In this document: positions 23,300 through 33,420 of the stretch, one piece after another | Position numbering within the stretch: the stretch's first letter is position 1 | How the letters are laid out: every line of letters begins with the position of its first letter | Notes under the pieces: model-generated | Databases searched by the model: none | Told to the model about the DNA's origin: nothing | Seen by the model: the letters and a program-made list of their open reading frames with translations, nothing else | Made by a program: the position numbers and the translations under genes | From: Tachypleus tridentatus | Lineage: Eukaryota; Arthropoda; Merostomata; Xiphosura; Limulidae | Assembly (NCBI RefSeq): GCF_004210375.1 | Contig: NC_134834.1 | Span: 17,911,027-17,975,026 of the forward strand | Length of the DNA stretch: 64,000 nt | Direction of reading: 5' to 3'

Positions 23300-23429
23300 C
23301 TTTAATTTCGCACAAAGCTACTCGAGGGCTATCTGTGCTAGCCGTCCCTAATTTAGTAGTATAAGACCAGAGGGAAGGCAGCTAGTCATCACCACCCACC
23401 TCCAACTCTTGGGCTACTCTTTTACCAAA
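23300..23429 (-). mobile_element. SINE family A, 3' half only
   Basis: Reverse copy covering the tail and central block. It stops after CTACTCTTTTACC, so the tRNA head is absent. Confidence 0.87.
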
Positions 23430-23451
23430 AAAACACCTCAGGCATAGATTG

Positions 23452-23674
23452 CTTTGTTTGTTTGTTTTGGAATTTCGCACAAAGCTACTCGAGGGCTATC
23501 TGTGCTAGCCGTCCCTAATTTAGCAGTGTAAGACTAGAGGGAAGGCAGCTAGTCATCACCACCCATCGCCAACTATTGGGCTACTCTTTTACCAACGAAC
23601 AGTGGGATTGACCGTCACATTATAACGCCCCCAAGGCTGAAAGGACGAGCATGTTTGGTGCGACCGGGATTCAA
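23452..23674 (-). mobile_element. SINE family A, head truncated
   Basis: Reverse copy lying in tandem orientation with the previous one. It ends within the B box (CGACCGGGATTCAAG). Confidence 0.88.
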
Positions 23675-24207
23675 GGTGAAGAATTATTCAGAGAAAAAGA
23701 ATGAGAGAAAGATAAAGATGATAAGATACAGCTACTGGCTGAAATTGACGAGAAGCTTTAGACTTAAAATGAAATTGACACACGCACACAAAAAAAAGTC
23801 CAGCCATCACTGAACCGTAATAAATTTATATGATCGATTTATTTCATAACGTTTCCTGAGCTTTGTGCCGAGTTCGGTACAGTTAAAACCAATATTTTCT
23901 GGGATTTGAAATTAACATATAAGCAGGCACGTCTGTTTTGTTTTTTTTTTTTTGATTAAGGATTTGGGAAAGTAATTACCAAAGGAAATGAATTCTAGGT
24001 AAAGTAACAAAACAAATGTGGTATTGACTTAGTAAATCAAACTTCTAATAATAACTCATGTTAGAACACGTGATTGATCTGTCCTGTAAACGACTACTCT
24101 GTCAATGCATGTTACAAAAAATGTTAAAAATGATAAAGATACGTTTCCATTAACAATAATAAAAAAAATTTCAAGCTTAGCTGGAACTAAAAGACTGTTA
24201 TTAAATG
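23675..24207. other. Spacer, nothing recognised
   Basis: AT-rich, with purine-rich AGAGAAAAAGAATGAGAG near 23690 and a T run near 23940. Confidence 0.45.
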
Positions 24208-24446
24208 GTTTGGTTTATTTTGAATTTGGCACAAAGCTACTCGAGAGCTATCTGCGCCAGCCGTCTCTAATTTAGCAGTGTAAGACTAGAGGGGAAGCAG
24301 CTAGTCATCACCACCCACAGCCAACTCTTGGGCCACTCTTTTACCAATGAATAGTGGGATTGACCGTCATATTATAACGCCATCACGGCTGAAAGGGCAA
24401 GCACGTTTGGTGTGACAGGGATTTGAACCTGCGACCCTCGGATTAA
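24208..24446 (-). mobile_element. SINE family A, head truncated
   Basis: Reverse copy ending at the CCTCGGATTA anticodon-side block. A small inverted repeat starts exactly at this end. Confidence 0.87.
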
Positions 24447-24492
24447 ATGTAACATCCCAAACGTTTTATAAACCTTTCGGGATGTTATATTT
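24445..24492. repeat. Short imperfect inverted repeat
   Basis: AAATGTAACATCCC (24445-24458) and GGGATGTTATATTT (24479-24492) pair at 13 of 14 positions across a 20-nt loop. Confidence 0.6.
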
Positions 24493-24542
24493 AAAAGGTA
24501 AAATTAATTTGTTAATAAGAAACTCAGCTGATTGTAAGACAC

Positions 24543-24835
24543 GGCTCGGCATGGCCAAGTGGGTTGAGGCATTCTACAAGATCCTTTGTAGAATCTGCGG
24601 GTCGCGGGTTCGAATCCCCGTCGCACCAAACATGTTCGCCTTTTCAACCGTGGAGGCGTTATAATGTTACGGTCAATCCCACTGTTCGTTGGTAAAAGAG
24701 TAGCCCAAGAGTTGGCGGTGGGTGGTGATGACTAGCTGCCTTCCCTCTAGTCTTACACTGCTAAATTAGGGACATCTAGCGCAGATAGCTCTCGAGTAGC
24801 TTTGCGCGAAATTCAAAAAACAAACAAACAAACTC
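24543..24835 (+). mobile_element. SINE family A, remodelled anticodon arm, with 10-bp target duplication
   Basis: Full-length copy bounded by TGTAAGACAC on both sides (24533-24542 and 24836-24845). The normal anticodon arm is replaced by CTACAAGATCCTTTGTAG, a hairpin with 6-bp stem CTACAA/TTGTAG. A and B boxes are otherwise intact (TGGCCAAGTGGG; GGTTCGAATCCCC). Confidence 0.92.
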
Positions 24836-25033
24836 TGTAAGACACCTGAAATTTAGTTATGATCTAACCTTCCTGAGAAATTGAAGAGAAAAATCGAAGA
24901 AAGCGACAAGTGTATTCTGTACTTATTAAGAATTTTTATTCTTAGTATTAGTAAAGGTCGCTTTTAGATATGTCTTAATATTATATACGAACTCTGTCTT
25001 CAACTTGCGTGGATACAGAAATTCCCGCTGGTA

Positions 25034-25932
25034 TTAGGTTGTCCAGAAATAAATGTTGTTTTTGAAATGCGATATTTGGAAAAGTTTTAACCAGTGTTGT
25101 AAAACATGATTTAATCAAAGTAAAAACCATTTGCTTCAACACACTTTTGCCAACGTGTAACGATGCTATTTATGTCCCTGCTGTAAAAATCAGAGTTTTG
25201 TACGGTCAATGAACTCCCTGAAAGCTTCTTCTGCAGCTGTCTGGTTTTGAAAGCGTTTATTGTTCAAAAAAGTTCTCAAAATTCTTGAGAAAATGAAAAT
25301 CTGTATGGGAAAGGTCTGGGGAGATAAGGTGGATGAAGCAGAACCTCGATTTCCAATTCGTTCAATTTTTGAAGCGTCATCCTTGACAGGTCTTATGACG
25401 CCGATTTTGTTGATCTTCAGTCAGCTCATGTGGAACCCACTTATCCAACTTTTTTGTCTTTTCAATCGCACTCAGGTGGTTAGTAATGCTTGATTTGCTT
25501 GTGCCTAGCTTTTCTGCAAGCTCACGTACTGTTGTGCGATGATCTCTCTCAACTGCTTCCCTTAATGTGTTTTCACCTAAGGATGGCTTCCTTCCACGAC
25601 CTTCACGGTCTTGAAGACTTTCATTTCCATGTCGAAACCTTTGAAACCAACGCTGAACTGTACTTTCAGTAACAGATCTATGGTAGAATGTCTGGTTGAT
25701 GTCCCGTTTAGTTTCGGTAGCTTTTCATCCAAGTTTGAAGTCGTAGAGGGAAGTCAGATGAAAGTCCTTCTTGTCCACGCTGCCTTAGGGATTGTGAAAC
25801 GTATTGTGACTAGAGTTGAAACAGCAGACAATTAAGACACCTTGTAAGCGACAAACGTTATATTAAACCAACCAACGATAAGCTTCTAAATGTCATCCTG
25901 AGAATTCCGACATTTGTTTCTGGACAACCCAA
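25034..25932 (-). mobile_element. Mariner-type DNA transposon, internally deleted
   Basis: The ends TTAGGTTGTCCAGAAATAAATG (25034) and, on the minus strand, TTGGGTTGTCCAGAAACAAATG form terminal inverted repeats with a TA on each outer side, the mariner target. Minus-strand frames give TESTVQRWFQRF, RTTVRELAEKLGTSKSSI (helix-turn-helix) and WVPHELTEDQQNRR, which is diagnostic of mariner transposase. C-terminal-like pieces (SRDINSIVTRWQKCVEANGF) follow. At 899 bp it is about 400 bp short of a full mariner: the catalytic region between the WVPHEL block and the C-terminal part is missing, and the remaining frame is broken by shifts and stops, including in the N-terminal part. It is non-autonomous, but both ends look intact. 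Confidence 0.93.
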
Positions 25933-25949
25933 TAATTGTCTTCCCTCTT

Positions 25950-26245
25950 GTGTTTGCTGATCTTTTCGTTCCAGAGTTTCGCGTAAAGTTACTAAGGGGG
26001 TTTCGTTATCTGTGCATAGCTGCTCCTAACCTTGAACTTACAGAACAGAGAATAATGAAGGCTGCTGGTCAAAGGTATCAATCACCAGCTCTAGAGTTAG
26101 CCTTGCTTGACCGAATAGTGGGATATGACCGTCACATGTTTAGCGTACCAAAGTGCAGAGCAAGCAATGAATCATCAGACCCACTGTTCCGGTACGCTAA
26201 TCATTGGCCTAGACCTGGTTCGTTACTAATCTTGCCACTACGATA
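25950..26245 (-). mobile_element. Strongly diverged SINE family A
   Basis: Recognisable blocks in order are GAGTTTCGCGTAAAGTTACT, TTATCTGTGCATAGCTGCTC, CTTGACCGAATAGTGGGATA and TGACCGTCACATGTTTAGCG. This is the reverse of family A with many changes. The 110-codon open frame across it is incidental. Confidence 0.6.
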
Positions 26246-26454
26246 GTTAGCGTTCCTAATAATACCGTCTAGTTTAAAGATAAATAGTGGTAAATATTTC
26301 CAATTTTGTCTTTTACTTCCATTGCAGGGTATTTACAACCAGAGCGACACCTTGAGTGAAGCAACAAAATTAGAAACTTGTAAGGGGAAAGAAAAAAACA
26401 CCAAATCTAAAAAGCAATTATTAATTATCGAAAATAAACGGATGTCATTACCAC

Positions 26455-27255
26455 AAGCACATCATATTTTATTCCCACACTTTCCACAGGTAGATTATAT
26501 TATATTCTAACACTTTCCACAGGTAGATTCTATTATATTCTAACACTTATCACAGGTAGATTATATTATATTCTAACACTTATCACAGGTAGATTATATT
26601 ATATTCTAACACTTATCACATGTACATCTTGTTTTATTCACACACTTACCACAGATTCATCATATTTTTGCTAAAACTTACCATAGGTATATCCTTTTTT
26701 ATTTTAACACTTACCATCGATACACCATATTTAATTTTAACACTTACCACAGATACATCATATTTTATTCTAAAACTTACCACAGGTACATCGAGTTTTA
26801 TTCACACACTTACCACAGATACATCATATTTTATTCTAAAACTTACCACAGGTACATCGAGTTTTATTCACACACTTACCACAGATACATCATATTTTAT
26901 TCTAAAACTTACCACAGGTACATCGAGTTTTATTCACACACTTACCACAGATACATCATATTTTATTCTAAAACTTACCACAGGTACATCGAGTTTTATT
27001 CACACACTTACCACAGATACATCATATTTTATTCTAAAACTTACCACAGGTACATCGTGTTTTATTCACACACTTACCACAGGTACATCATATTTTATTC
27101 ACACACTTACCACAGGTACATCGTGTTTTGTTCACACACTTACCACAGGTACATCATATTTTATTCTCACACTTACCACAGGTACATCATATTTTATTCT
27201 CACACTTACCACAGGTACATCATATTTTATTCTAACACTTACCACGTCTAACACT
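26455..27255. repeat. Minisatellite, 33-bp unit with 66-bp higher-order repeat
   Basis: About 24 copies of ACTTACCACAGGTACATCAT plus ATTTTATTCT and a variable end. In 26755-27060 two unit types alternate (CATATTTTATTCTAAA and CGAGTTTTATTCACAC), giving a 66-bp period. Because 33 is divisible by 3, a 230-codon frame stays open with an 11-residue repeat (LTTGTSYFILT). No start context, signal or domain supports a protein. Confidence 0.92.
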
Positions 27256-27831
27256 ATTCTAACGCTTATCAAACTCGATGTTAGGATTTACTACGTTTGC
27301 TCTTATGCGTAAAGCTTTTACGTGTCTGTTATCCATACACGCAGTAACAAATGAAAAAAACAAACAGAGAGGCAGAACAGGCACACTTCGTGACTTCTCC
27401 ATTTCAATATTTACTCACTTAAATCATTCATAAAGAAGCACGAATTTCTAGTTAGAAACTCACGAAATATTTTTTGAGAAAATCAAAATATTTCTTATAT
27501 GGCAGAAAACAGACATTAAGAGTTTAGCTTTCAGTAGCGCCATAGATGCAAACATAAAAATTACGTGAAGCATAATTGGTGTTTCTGAGTCAGGATAAAT
27601 GAGAAGGAAAAAACTTGATATTTTATGTATGATACGTATTTGGAGTTTTATGCATGTTACATGTACGTAGCTTGAATGATGTATGGGTCGTAGTTTGTGT
27701 GTGAAACGTAGGCTGATGTTTTATGGCCGATTCGTAGTTTGATGGTTTTAAGTTTTGTACATAGACTAACGCTTTATAATGTTCATGCGTCACCACCATA
27801 GTATTATGTCGTTCAGGGACTAGATACTCAG
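27256..27831. other. Spacer, nothing recognised
   Basis: AT-rich sequence without coding signal or repeat. Confidence 0.45.
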
Positions 27832-27957
27832 TCCATAGTGGCTCAGTGGTATGTCTGTGGACTTACAACGCTAAAAACCGGGTTTCGATACCCGTGGTGG
27901 GCAGAGCACAGATAGCCCATTGTGTAGCTTTGTGCTTAATTCAAAACAACAACAACA
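27832..27957 (+). mobile_element. SINE family C
   Basis: Near-consensus full-length copy ending in (CAA)n. Confidence 0.9.
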
Positions 27958-28137
27958 CTCGATAAAAAGTCATGGTTGAATGTTAAAACCATAGGGTTAT
28001 TTTCACCCTTGTTAGGCTAAAGGAATGAAGGTTTTCTAAGTGCTTGTTCCGTCTAATGCCTATTATAAAAATTCTAACTGGTAGCCAATGAATTTAGTTG
28101 AAGAATGAATGTAAATCGTGGTTATATCAAACTTTTG

Positions 28138-28252
28138 AGACAGTTAAGCGCAAAGCTACATGATGGGCTATATGTGCTCTGCCCACCACGGGCATTGAAA
28201 CCCGGTTTTTAGCGCTGTATGTTCGCAGACGTACCGCCGTGACACTGGTGGT
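28138..28252 (-). mobile_element. SINE family C
   Basis: Full-length reverse copy, with GGGCATTGAAACCCGG as the B box complement. It faces the family C copy 180 bp upstream. Confidence 0.85.
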
Positions 28253-28454
28253 TAAAGTCTGCTACCTAAGAAAAAAAATCACATGAGGTTAACGTAATCA
28301 AATGTGCTTTAATAATGGCAGAAAAAATATTGTTTATATAAATGTATTGTGTTTATGTACACGCTAATTTGTAAATATAAATAATTAAGAGTTTACTATA
28401 CAACATTTTTAGAGAAAAGAAAACACGGTAAATTATAAAGTTAAATTAACAAAA

Positions 28455-28551
28455 CGCCCCCCCCGGTTGAAAGGGTGAACATGTTTGATGTGACGAGGAT
28501 TCGAACCCGCGACTCTCAGATTGGGAGTCGAACGCCTTAACCACCTGGCCC
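28455..28551 (-). mobile_element. SINE family A, head part only
   Basis: Reverse head and first body block (GGTTGAAAGGGTGAACATG through CCACCTGG), abutting a plus-strand copy head to head. Confidence 0.85.
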
Positions 28552-28812
28552 AGCATGGCCAGGTTGTTTAACGCGTTCGACTCGTAATCCGAGGGTAGCA
28601 GGTTTGAATCCCTGTCACACCAAACATGCTCGCCCTTTCAGCCATGGGGACGTAATAAGTGACGGTCAATCCCACTATTCGTTGGTAAAAGAGTAGGCCA
28701 AGAGTTGGCGGTGGGTGGTGATGACTAGCTGCCTTCCCTCTAGTCTTACACTACCAAATTAGGGACGGTTAGCGCAGATAGCCCTCGAGTAGCTTTTCGC
28801 GAAATAAAAACA
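28552..28812 (+). mobile_element. SINE family A
   Basis: Full-length copy beginning at CAGCATGGCCAGGTTG, directly against the inverted head at its left. Confidence 0.89.
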
Positions 28813-29149
28813 AAAACAAAACCTAAACCATCTAGCCATAAAAACGGAATGCAAGGTATGATCACAGAATTTTAATGTTTATTGTTGTTTTTCACAATGA
28901 TAATTGCTTAAAAAAAAAGTGTAATGACGTGTATTTTAGAAAACAAGTCTTAAGTGTTATAACATAATAAAAATTTTACCCTTTCCGCTTGCTTATGTAC
29001 TTAATTCCACAACTTAAAATATATTTCACTTTTTTATTTAAAGTAAATTAAAATCAAAACTATTTTTCATTATTGATTTTGGCTTATTTTTTTCTTTTTC
29101 CCAGCAGTTCCATTTCAGGTTTTCGAAACTAGGAGCGATATCAGGGTTA
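28813..29149. other. Spacer, nothing recognised
   Basis: Very AT-rich. No gene. Confidence 0.4.
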
Positions 29150-29407
29150 GTTTGATTTGGTTTATGTGCAAAGCTATACGAGAACTATCTTCGCTAGCAG
29201 TCCCTAAGTTCGCAGTGTAAGGCCAAGGAGAAGGGAGCAAGTCATCACCCCCTACCTCCAACGTTTGGGCTACTTAGGAATAGTGGGATTGACCGTCACT
29301 TTATAACGCCTCCAGGGCTGAAAGGGCGAGCATGTTTGGTGCAAGAAGGATTCGAACACGCGAACCTCAGATTACGAGTCGAGCGCCTTAACCATCTGGC
29401 TATGCAA
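29150..29407 (-). mobile_element. SINE family A, diverged
   Basis: Full-length reverse copy, with tail TTATGTGCAAAGCTATACG and head CCAGATGGTTAAGGCGCTC on the minus strand. Confidence 0.85.
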
Positions 29408-29412
29408 AGTCA

Positions 29413-29580
29413 CATTCGGCTATCTACTGTATAGACCTAGAGGAATCAAACTTCGGATTTTACCATATCAAATCCTTAGAGATGCAGCTATCCCACTTAG
29501 GGACATTTGCTGTGTCCACCGAGTGGAATCGAACCTCTGATTCTAACGTTGTAAATCCGAAGACTGGTTGTCGTCCCAGC
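29413..29580 (-). mobile_element. Two degraded SINE family B relics
   Basis: Reverse fragments at about 29413-29495 and 29500-29580. The second keeps CCACCGAGTGGAATCGAACC and GTTGTAAATCCGAAG. Confidence 0.6.
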
Positions 29581-30152
29581 TTGGGAATAAATATGGAAAC
29601 ATGACAACTGGTGATTTAAGATAAATGAAACTTTCACAAAAACGCTACTTTTGCGTTACAATTTTTATGAGGTCTTATTTTTTTATTACACTGTATTAAC
29701 GTAGAATAATTCATGAATCTCATTCACTGCCTTTTCCACATAATTCATCTTATTACTATTGTTAAAACCCTTCTAACACGCATTTTTAACAACTTCATGA
29801 CAAATTAACCGAGTTTCAGTTAAAAAAAACGATAATAAATGTCTTCAAGTTTCTTAACACAGATAGATATGACAAAAAAAAATTAATAAAAACTATTTTC
29901 AGCAGCAATAAGTTATTGCGATGGGCTGACCTCGCTCTAGGATGCGTTTTTAGTACGGTGTTTGACAGTGAAATTTTATTATAAATATATTTTGCATACT
30001 GTTAAAAAAAACGTCTACATATGAAACTCATCCATTTAAGTAATATTGAACTACAGAATTATAATGTAGAACAAGTTTATCTTAATTATTTAATAAAACC
30101 TATTTATATATATGCATGTTTTCGTTTCTTATGCGTTGCTTCAATCAAAACT
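29581..30152. other. Spacer, nothing recognised
   Basis: AT-rich sequence with several A runs. Confidence 0.4.
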
Positions 30153-30284
30153 CGGTCCGGCATGGCCAAGCGTGTTAAGGCGTGCGACTCGTAATCCGGG
30201 GGTCGCGGGTTCGAATCCCGGTCGCACTAAACATGCTCACCCTCCCAGTCGTGTGGGCGTTATAATATGACGGTCAATTATTCG
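30153..30284 (+). mobile_element. SINE family A, 5' half (left arm of an inverted pair)
   Basis: Head GGTCCGGCATGGCCAAGCGT through CGGTCAATTATTCGTCGG, then stops. The reverse copy starts at once. Confidence 0.85.
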
Positions 30285-30492
30285 TCGGTGTAAGACTAGA
30301 GGGAAGGCAGTTAGTCATTACCACCCACCCCCAACACTTGGCCTACTCTTTTACCAACGAATAGTTGGATTGATCGTACATTATAACGCCCCCACGGCTG
30401 AAAGGGCGAACATGTTTGGTGTGGCAGGGATTCGAACCCGCGACCCTCGGATTACGAGTCGAGTGCCTTAACTACGTAGCCATGCCGGGCCT
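30285..30492 (-). mobile_element. SINE family A, tail lost (right arm of an inverted pair)
   Basis: Starts inside the central block (GTGTAAGACTAGAGGGAAGG) and runs to the head GGCCCGGCATGGCTACG. Both tRNA heads face outward. Confidence 0.86.
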
Positions 30493-30703
30493 AACCTGTT
30501 GGTAAGTTTTTGTGTATCGATACAATACGAATAATGGTTAATATGAAATATTCATATTAGTTACATGGTTGACAGTTATGTATTATACAGCAACCACATT
30601 AATTTGTATTTGTGTTTACAAAACAGTATTTGTTGTGTTGAATTGTTAAATAATATTTTAAAGGATTTGTATGTATTGTCAGATTTATTTTTATTCATTT
30701 ACT

Positions 30704-30986
30704 TTGTTTGTTTGTTTGTTTGTTTTTGAATTTCGCACAAAGCTACTCGAAGGCTATCTGTGCTAGCCGTCCCTAATTTAGCAGTGTAAGACTAGAGGGA
30801 AGGCAGCTAGTCATCACCACCCACCGCCAACTCTTGGGCTACTCTTTTACCAACGAATAGTGGGATTGACCGTCACATTATACGCCCCCACGGCTGGGAG
30901 GGCGAGCATGTTTAGCGCGACGCGGGCGCGAACCCGCGACCCTCGGATTACGAGTCGCACGCCTTACGCGCTTGGCCATGCCAGGC
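30704..30986 (-). mobile_element. SINE family A (GCGTGC subfamily) with 12-bp target duplication
   Basis: Full-length reverse copy flanked by perfect TATTCATTTACT at 30692-30703 and 30987-30998. Head and body carry the GCGTGC, GTCGCGCT and CTCCCAGCC variants. It looks young. Confidence 0.93.
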
Positions 30987-30998
30987 TATTCATTTACT

Positions 30999-32477
30999 AT
31001 AGCTACCTTCTCTCCCACACGTAGGTTTAATGCAGTCCGACGTACCTGCCCGCCGTTTGATGAATTTTAAGATACATATCGAATTATGACTTAAATGAAG
31101 CAATCAGATAACAAAAGTGTACACTTCTCGAGTTAGTAATAAACAAAATATGTTATTTGCTTAATCAAGTGAAGTAATACTATCAGTCTTAACATATGAA
31201 TTATGTTTACCTAAGATCAGTATTTAAATATTATTGTTTAACAGTACAATGATATTAAACATGCTTATATTTTCAAACATTACTAAACACCAAAGTATCG
31301 TTTTACGAACGCTTTACGCTTTCGTATGACGTTTTATTTTTCGTCGCGAAAGGGCGTTAATTTGATCGAATAGTAGTATCTATTTTATGTTAAGTCTATA
31401 CATGTTAAAATAAATAATATCAAAAGTTTTATTTGTGACCCACATGGTTGCTGTATTTTTTTCTGATTAATAAAAATTAGGTTTTTTTATTGTGATAAAA
31501 TGTAATTTTTATATATTATAATTCATCAGTTTAACCAAATATTTCGTTAACAGTAAATACACGCATATATCGGGTTTTCTGTTCAGCTGATTGTTGTGTA
31601 ACTTTTAGATAAGATCGTACACCATAACAAAGTGAAAAACTTTTGGGGTAGTATGGGTAAGTTTGAAAATTAAAGTAACTTAATAATATATTGTAGTAAT
31701 TACTACATATTTTTAAGAATATTGTATTATAGGTGATTAGTTAGCACTCTTAATTTATAAGAATGTTGTTCTTGTTATTAAAGCTTTTATGTTCATATCA
31801 AGTTTGTTATATTAAAGCCTACATGGCCTCAGTAAAAACCGGTTTTTTCCATGTTCCCTCCAAATCTCACGCGCATATTATTTTACTTTACTTTGTTAGG
31901 AGCGGTTTTATATGTATATAATTATTATTATCCACATTTCCAGGCACTTATTAAATATTAACTGTTTCATTTTTCAGATGCCAGTCTAGTTTGTATTACT
32001 TTAATTAAGTTTCCAAGATGTACAAAAACTTTTTTTATTATTATTTATAGCTAAAGATAACAATCCGAAATTTATTATATTTGAGATTAAAAAACAAAAT
32101 TCTAGCTAAAATTGCGCGTAAAAAGAACAACATAAAGGTTTTCGTAAATTGAATATGAAAAATTCATTCATTATATTTTACAGATGGCAAACGTATTTTG
32201 CATAAAACTATAACCCATGTTATTTTAAATAATATCGGTAAATTTGTTTCAGTTTCTAATTATAAAAGTAAAAGGTACAGTAAACTTTGATCACTCTGGT
32301 GTTAGCAGTTCTTTATAGTTCTGTAAGAGAGACATAGTTTATAATATATTGTCGTAACTATCGTTACAAGTTCAAGTTGCTTATTAGCACAAGTACAACG
32401 GTATAGTACACATATTACTTTTACTAACAGATAATAGAGGGAGTGATCATCAAATAATTTTAGTCGTTTGTTCTAAA
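30999..32477. other. Long AT-rich spacer, nothing recognised
   Basis: About 1.5 kb with no SINE, tandem repeat or open frame of note. It is the longest repeat-poor stretch left of the glycosyltransferase gene, and may hold distal promoter or unseen 5' exon sequence. Confidence 0.4.
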
Positions 32478-32568
32478 ATTAAAACTACACGATGGGCTAA
32501 CTGTACTCTGCCCACCACGGGTATCGAAACCCAGTGTGTGTCCGCAGAAACATATTGAAGTGCCACTT
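32478..32568 (-). mobile_element. SINE family C, shortened
   Basis: CTGCCCACCACGGGTATCGA is nearly consensus. The anticodon region is deleted. Confidence 0.75.
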
Positions 32569-32624
32569 AGGTATTTGATATTAAGTAAATGTTGGATATT
32601 AAAACCTATAAGTTCTATTTCATT

Positions 32625-32870
32625 AGGCCCGCCATGGCCAGGTGGTTAAGTCACTCGACTCGTAATCCGAGGATTGCAGATTCGAGTCCCCGTTATTCCA
32701 AACATGCTTGCGGTCAAACCCACTGTTCGTTGGTAAGAGTAGCTCACGAGCTAGCGGTGGGCGGTAATGATTAATTGCCTTCCTTCTTGTCTTACACAAC
32801 AAAATTAAGGACGGCTAGCGCAGATAGCCCTCGTGTAGCTTTGCGCGAAATTAAAAACAAACAAACAATC
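32625..32870 (+). mobile_element. SINE family A, body shortened
   Basis: Head GCCCGCCATGGCCAGGTGG to (CAAA)n tail. The CCTTTCAGCCGTGG to GTGACGG segment is missing. Confidence 0.87.
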
Positions 32871-33420
32871 TTTTCGATTACATCATCTGCTGTATATTAT
32901 TTTGCTTCGTTTGTGTAAGCTATTTATGATACCATAGTTTCGTCTCAACAGATTTACAAAAATAAGGTATGATTAAATAATTCATAGTGATATTAATTAA
33001 AGACATAAAAACATTGAAAGATAAATAATTACACTTGGTGTTGTAGTAACCTATTTAAACGTTATAATTTACAATATTGCACAGACTTAAAAATGAGGCT
33101 TATTTCTATCTGCCGCTTTGTATGACAATGTAAAAAACAAACCAGGACATGATAAGTCAGGTGCATATAACAATTTTATTTTTTTATTACAGGTGGCGTC
33201 AGTCGTTCTTGAGAAAAAAAAAAACAACAGTTTACGTTCTGTATAAAACCACATCTTTCGTTTAGTCTTAGAAACTTTGCCAAAGTTTTATGTTGAACAT
33301 TGTTCTTTCTTCAGAAAACTATTACTTATATAGATGTCTTGGTTTCTGTTTATATTGCATTTTAGAAGCTAGTATATTCAGACACATTGACTTGAATTGT
33401 GAAAATTCTGAACTGTTCTG
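32871..33420. promoter_or_regulatory. Upstream region of the glycosyltransferase gene
   Basis: AT-rich. A pyrimidine tract plus ATTACAG at 33178-33192 could be a splice acceptor for a 5' untranslated exon leading into the coding sequence. No TATA box or initiator can be assigned. Confidence 0.3.

Noticed and set aside
25914-26246. 110-codon open frame
   Set aside because: Covers a diverged reverse SINE and mariner flank; no domain or conserved composition.
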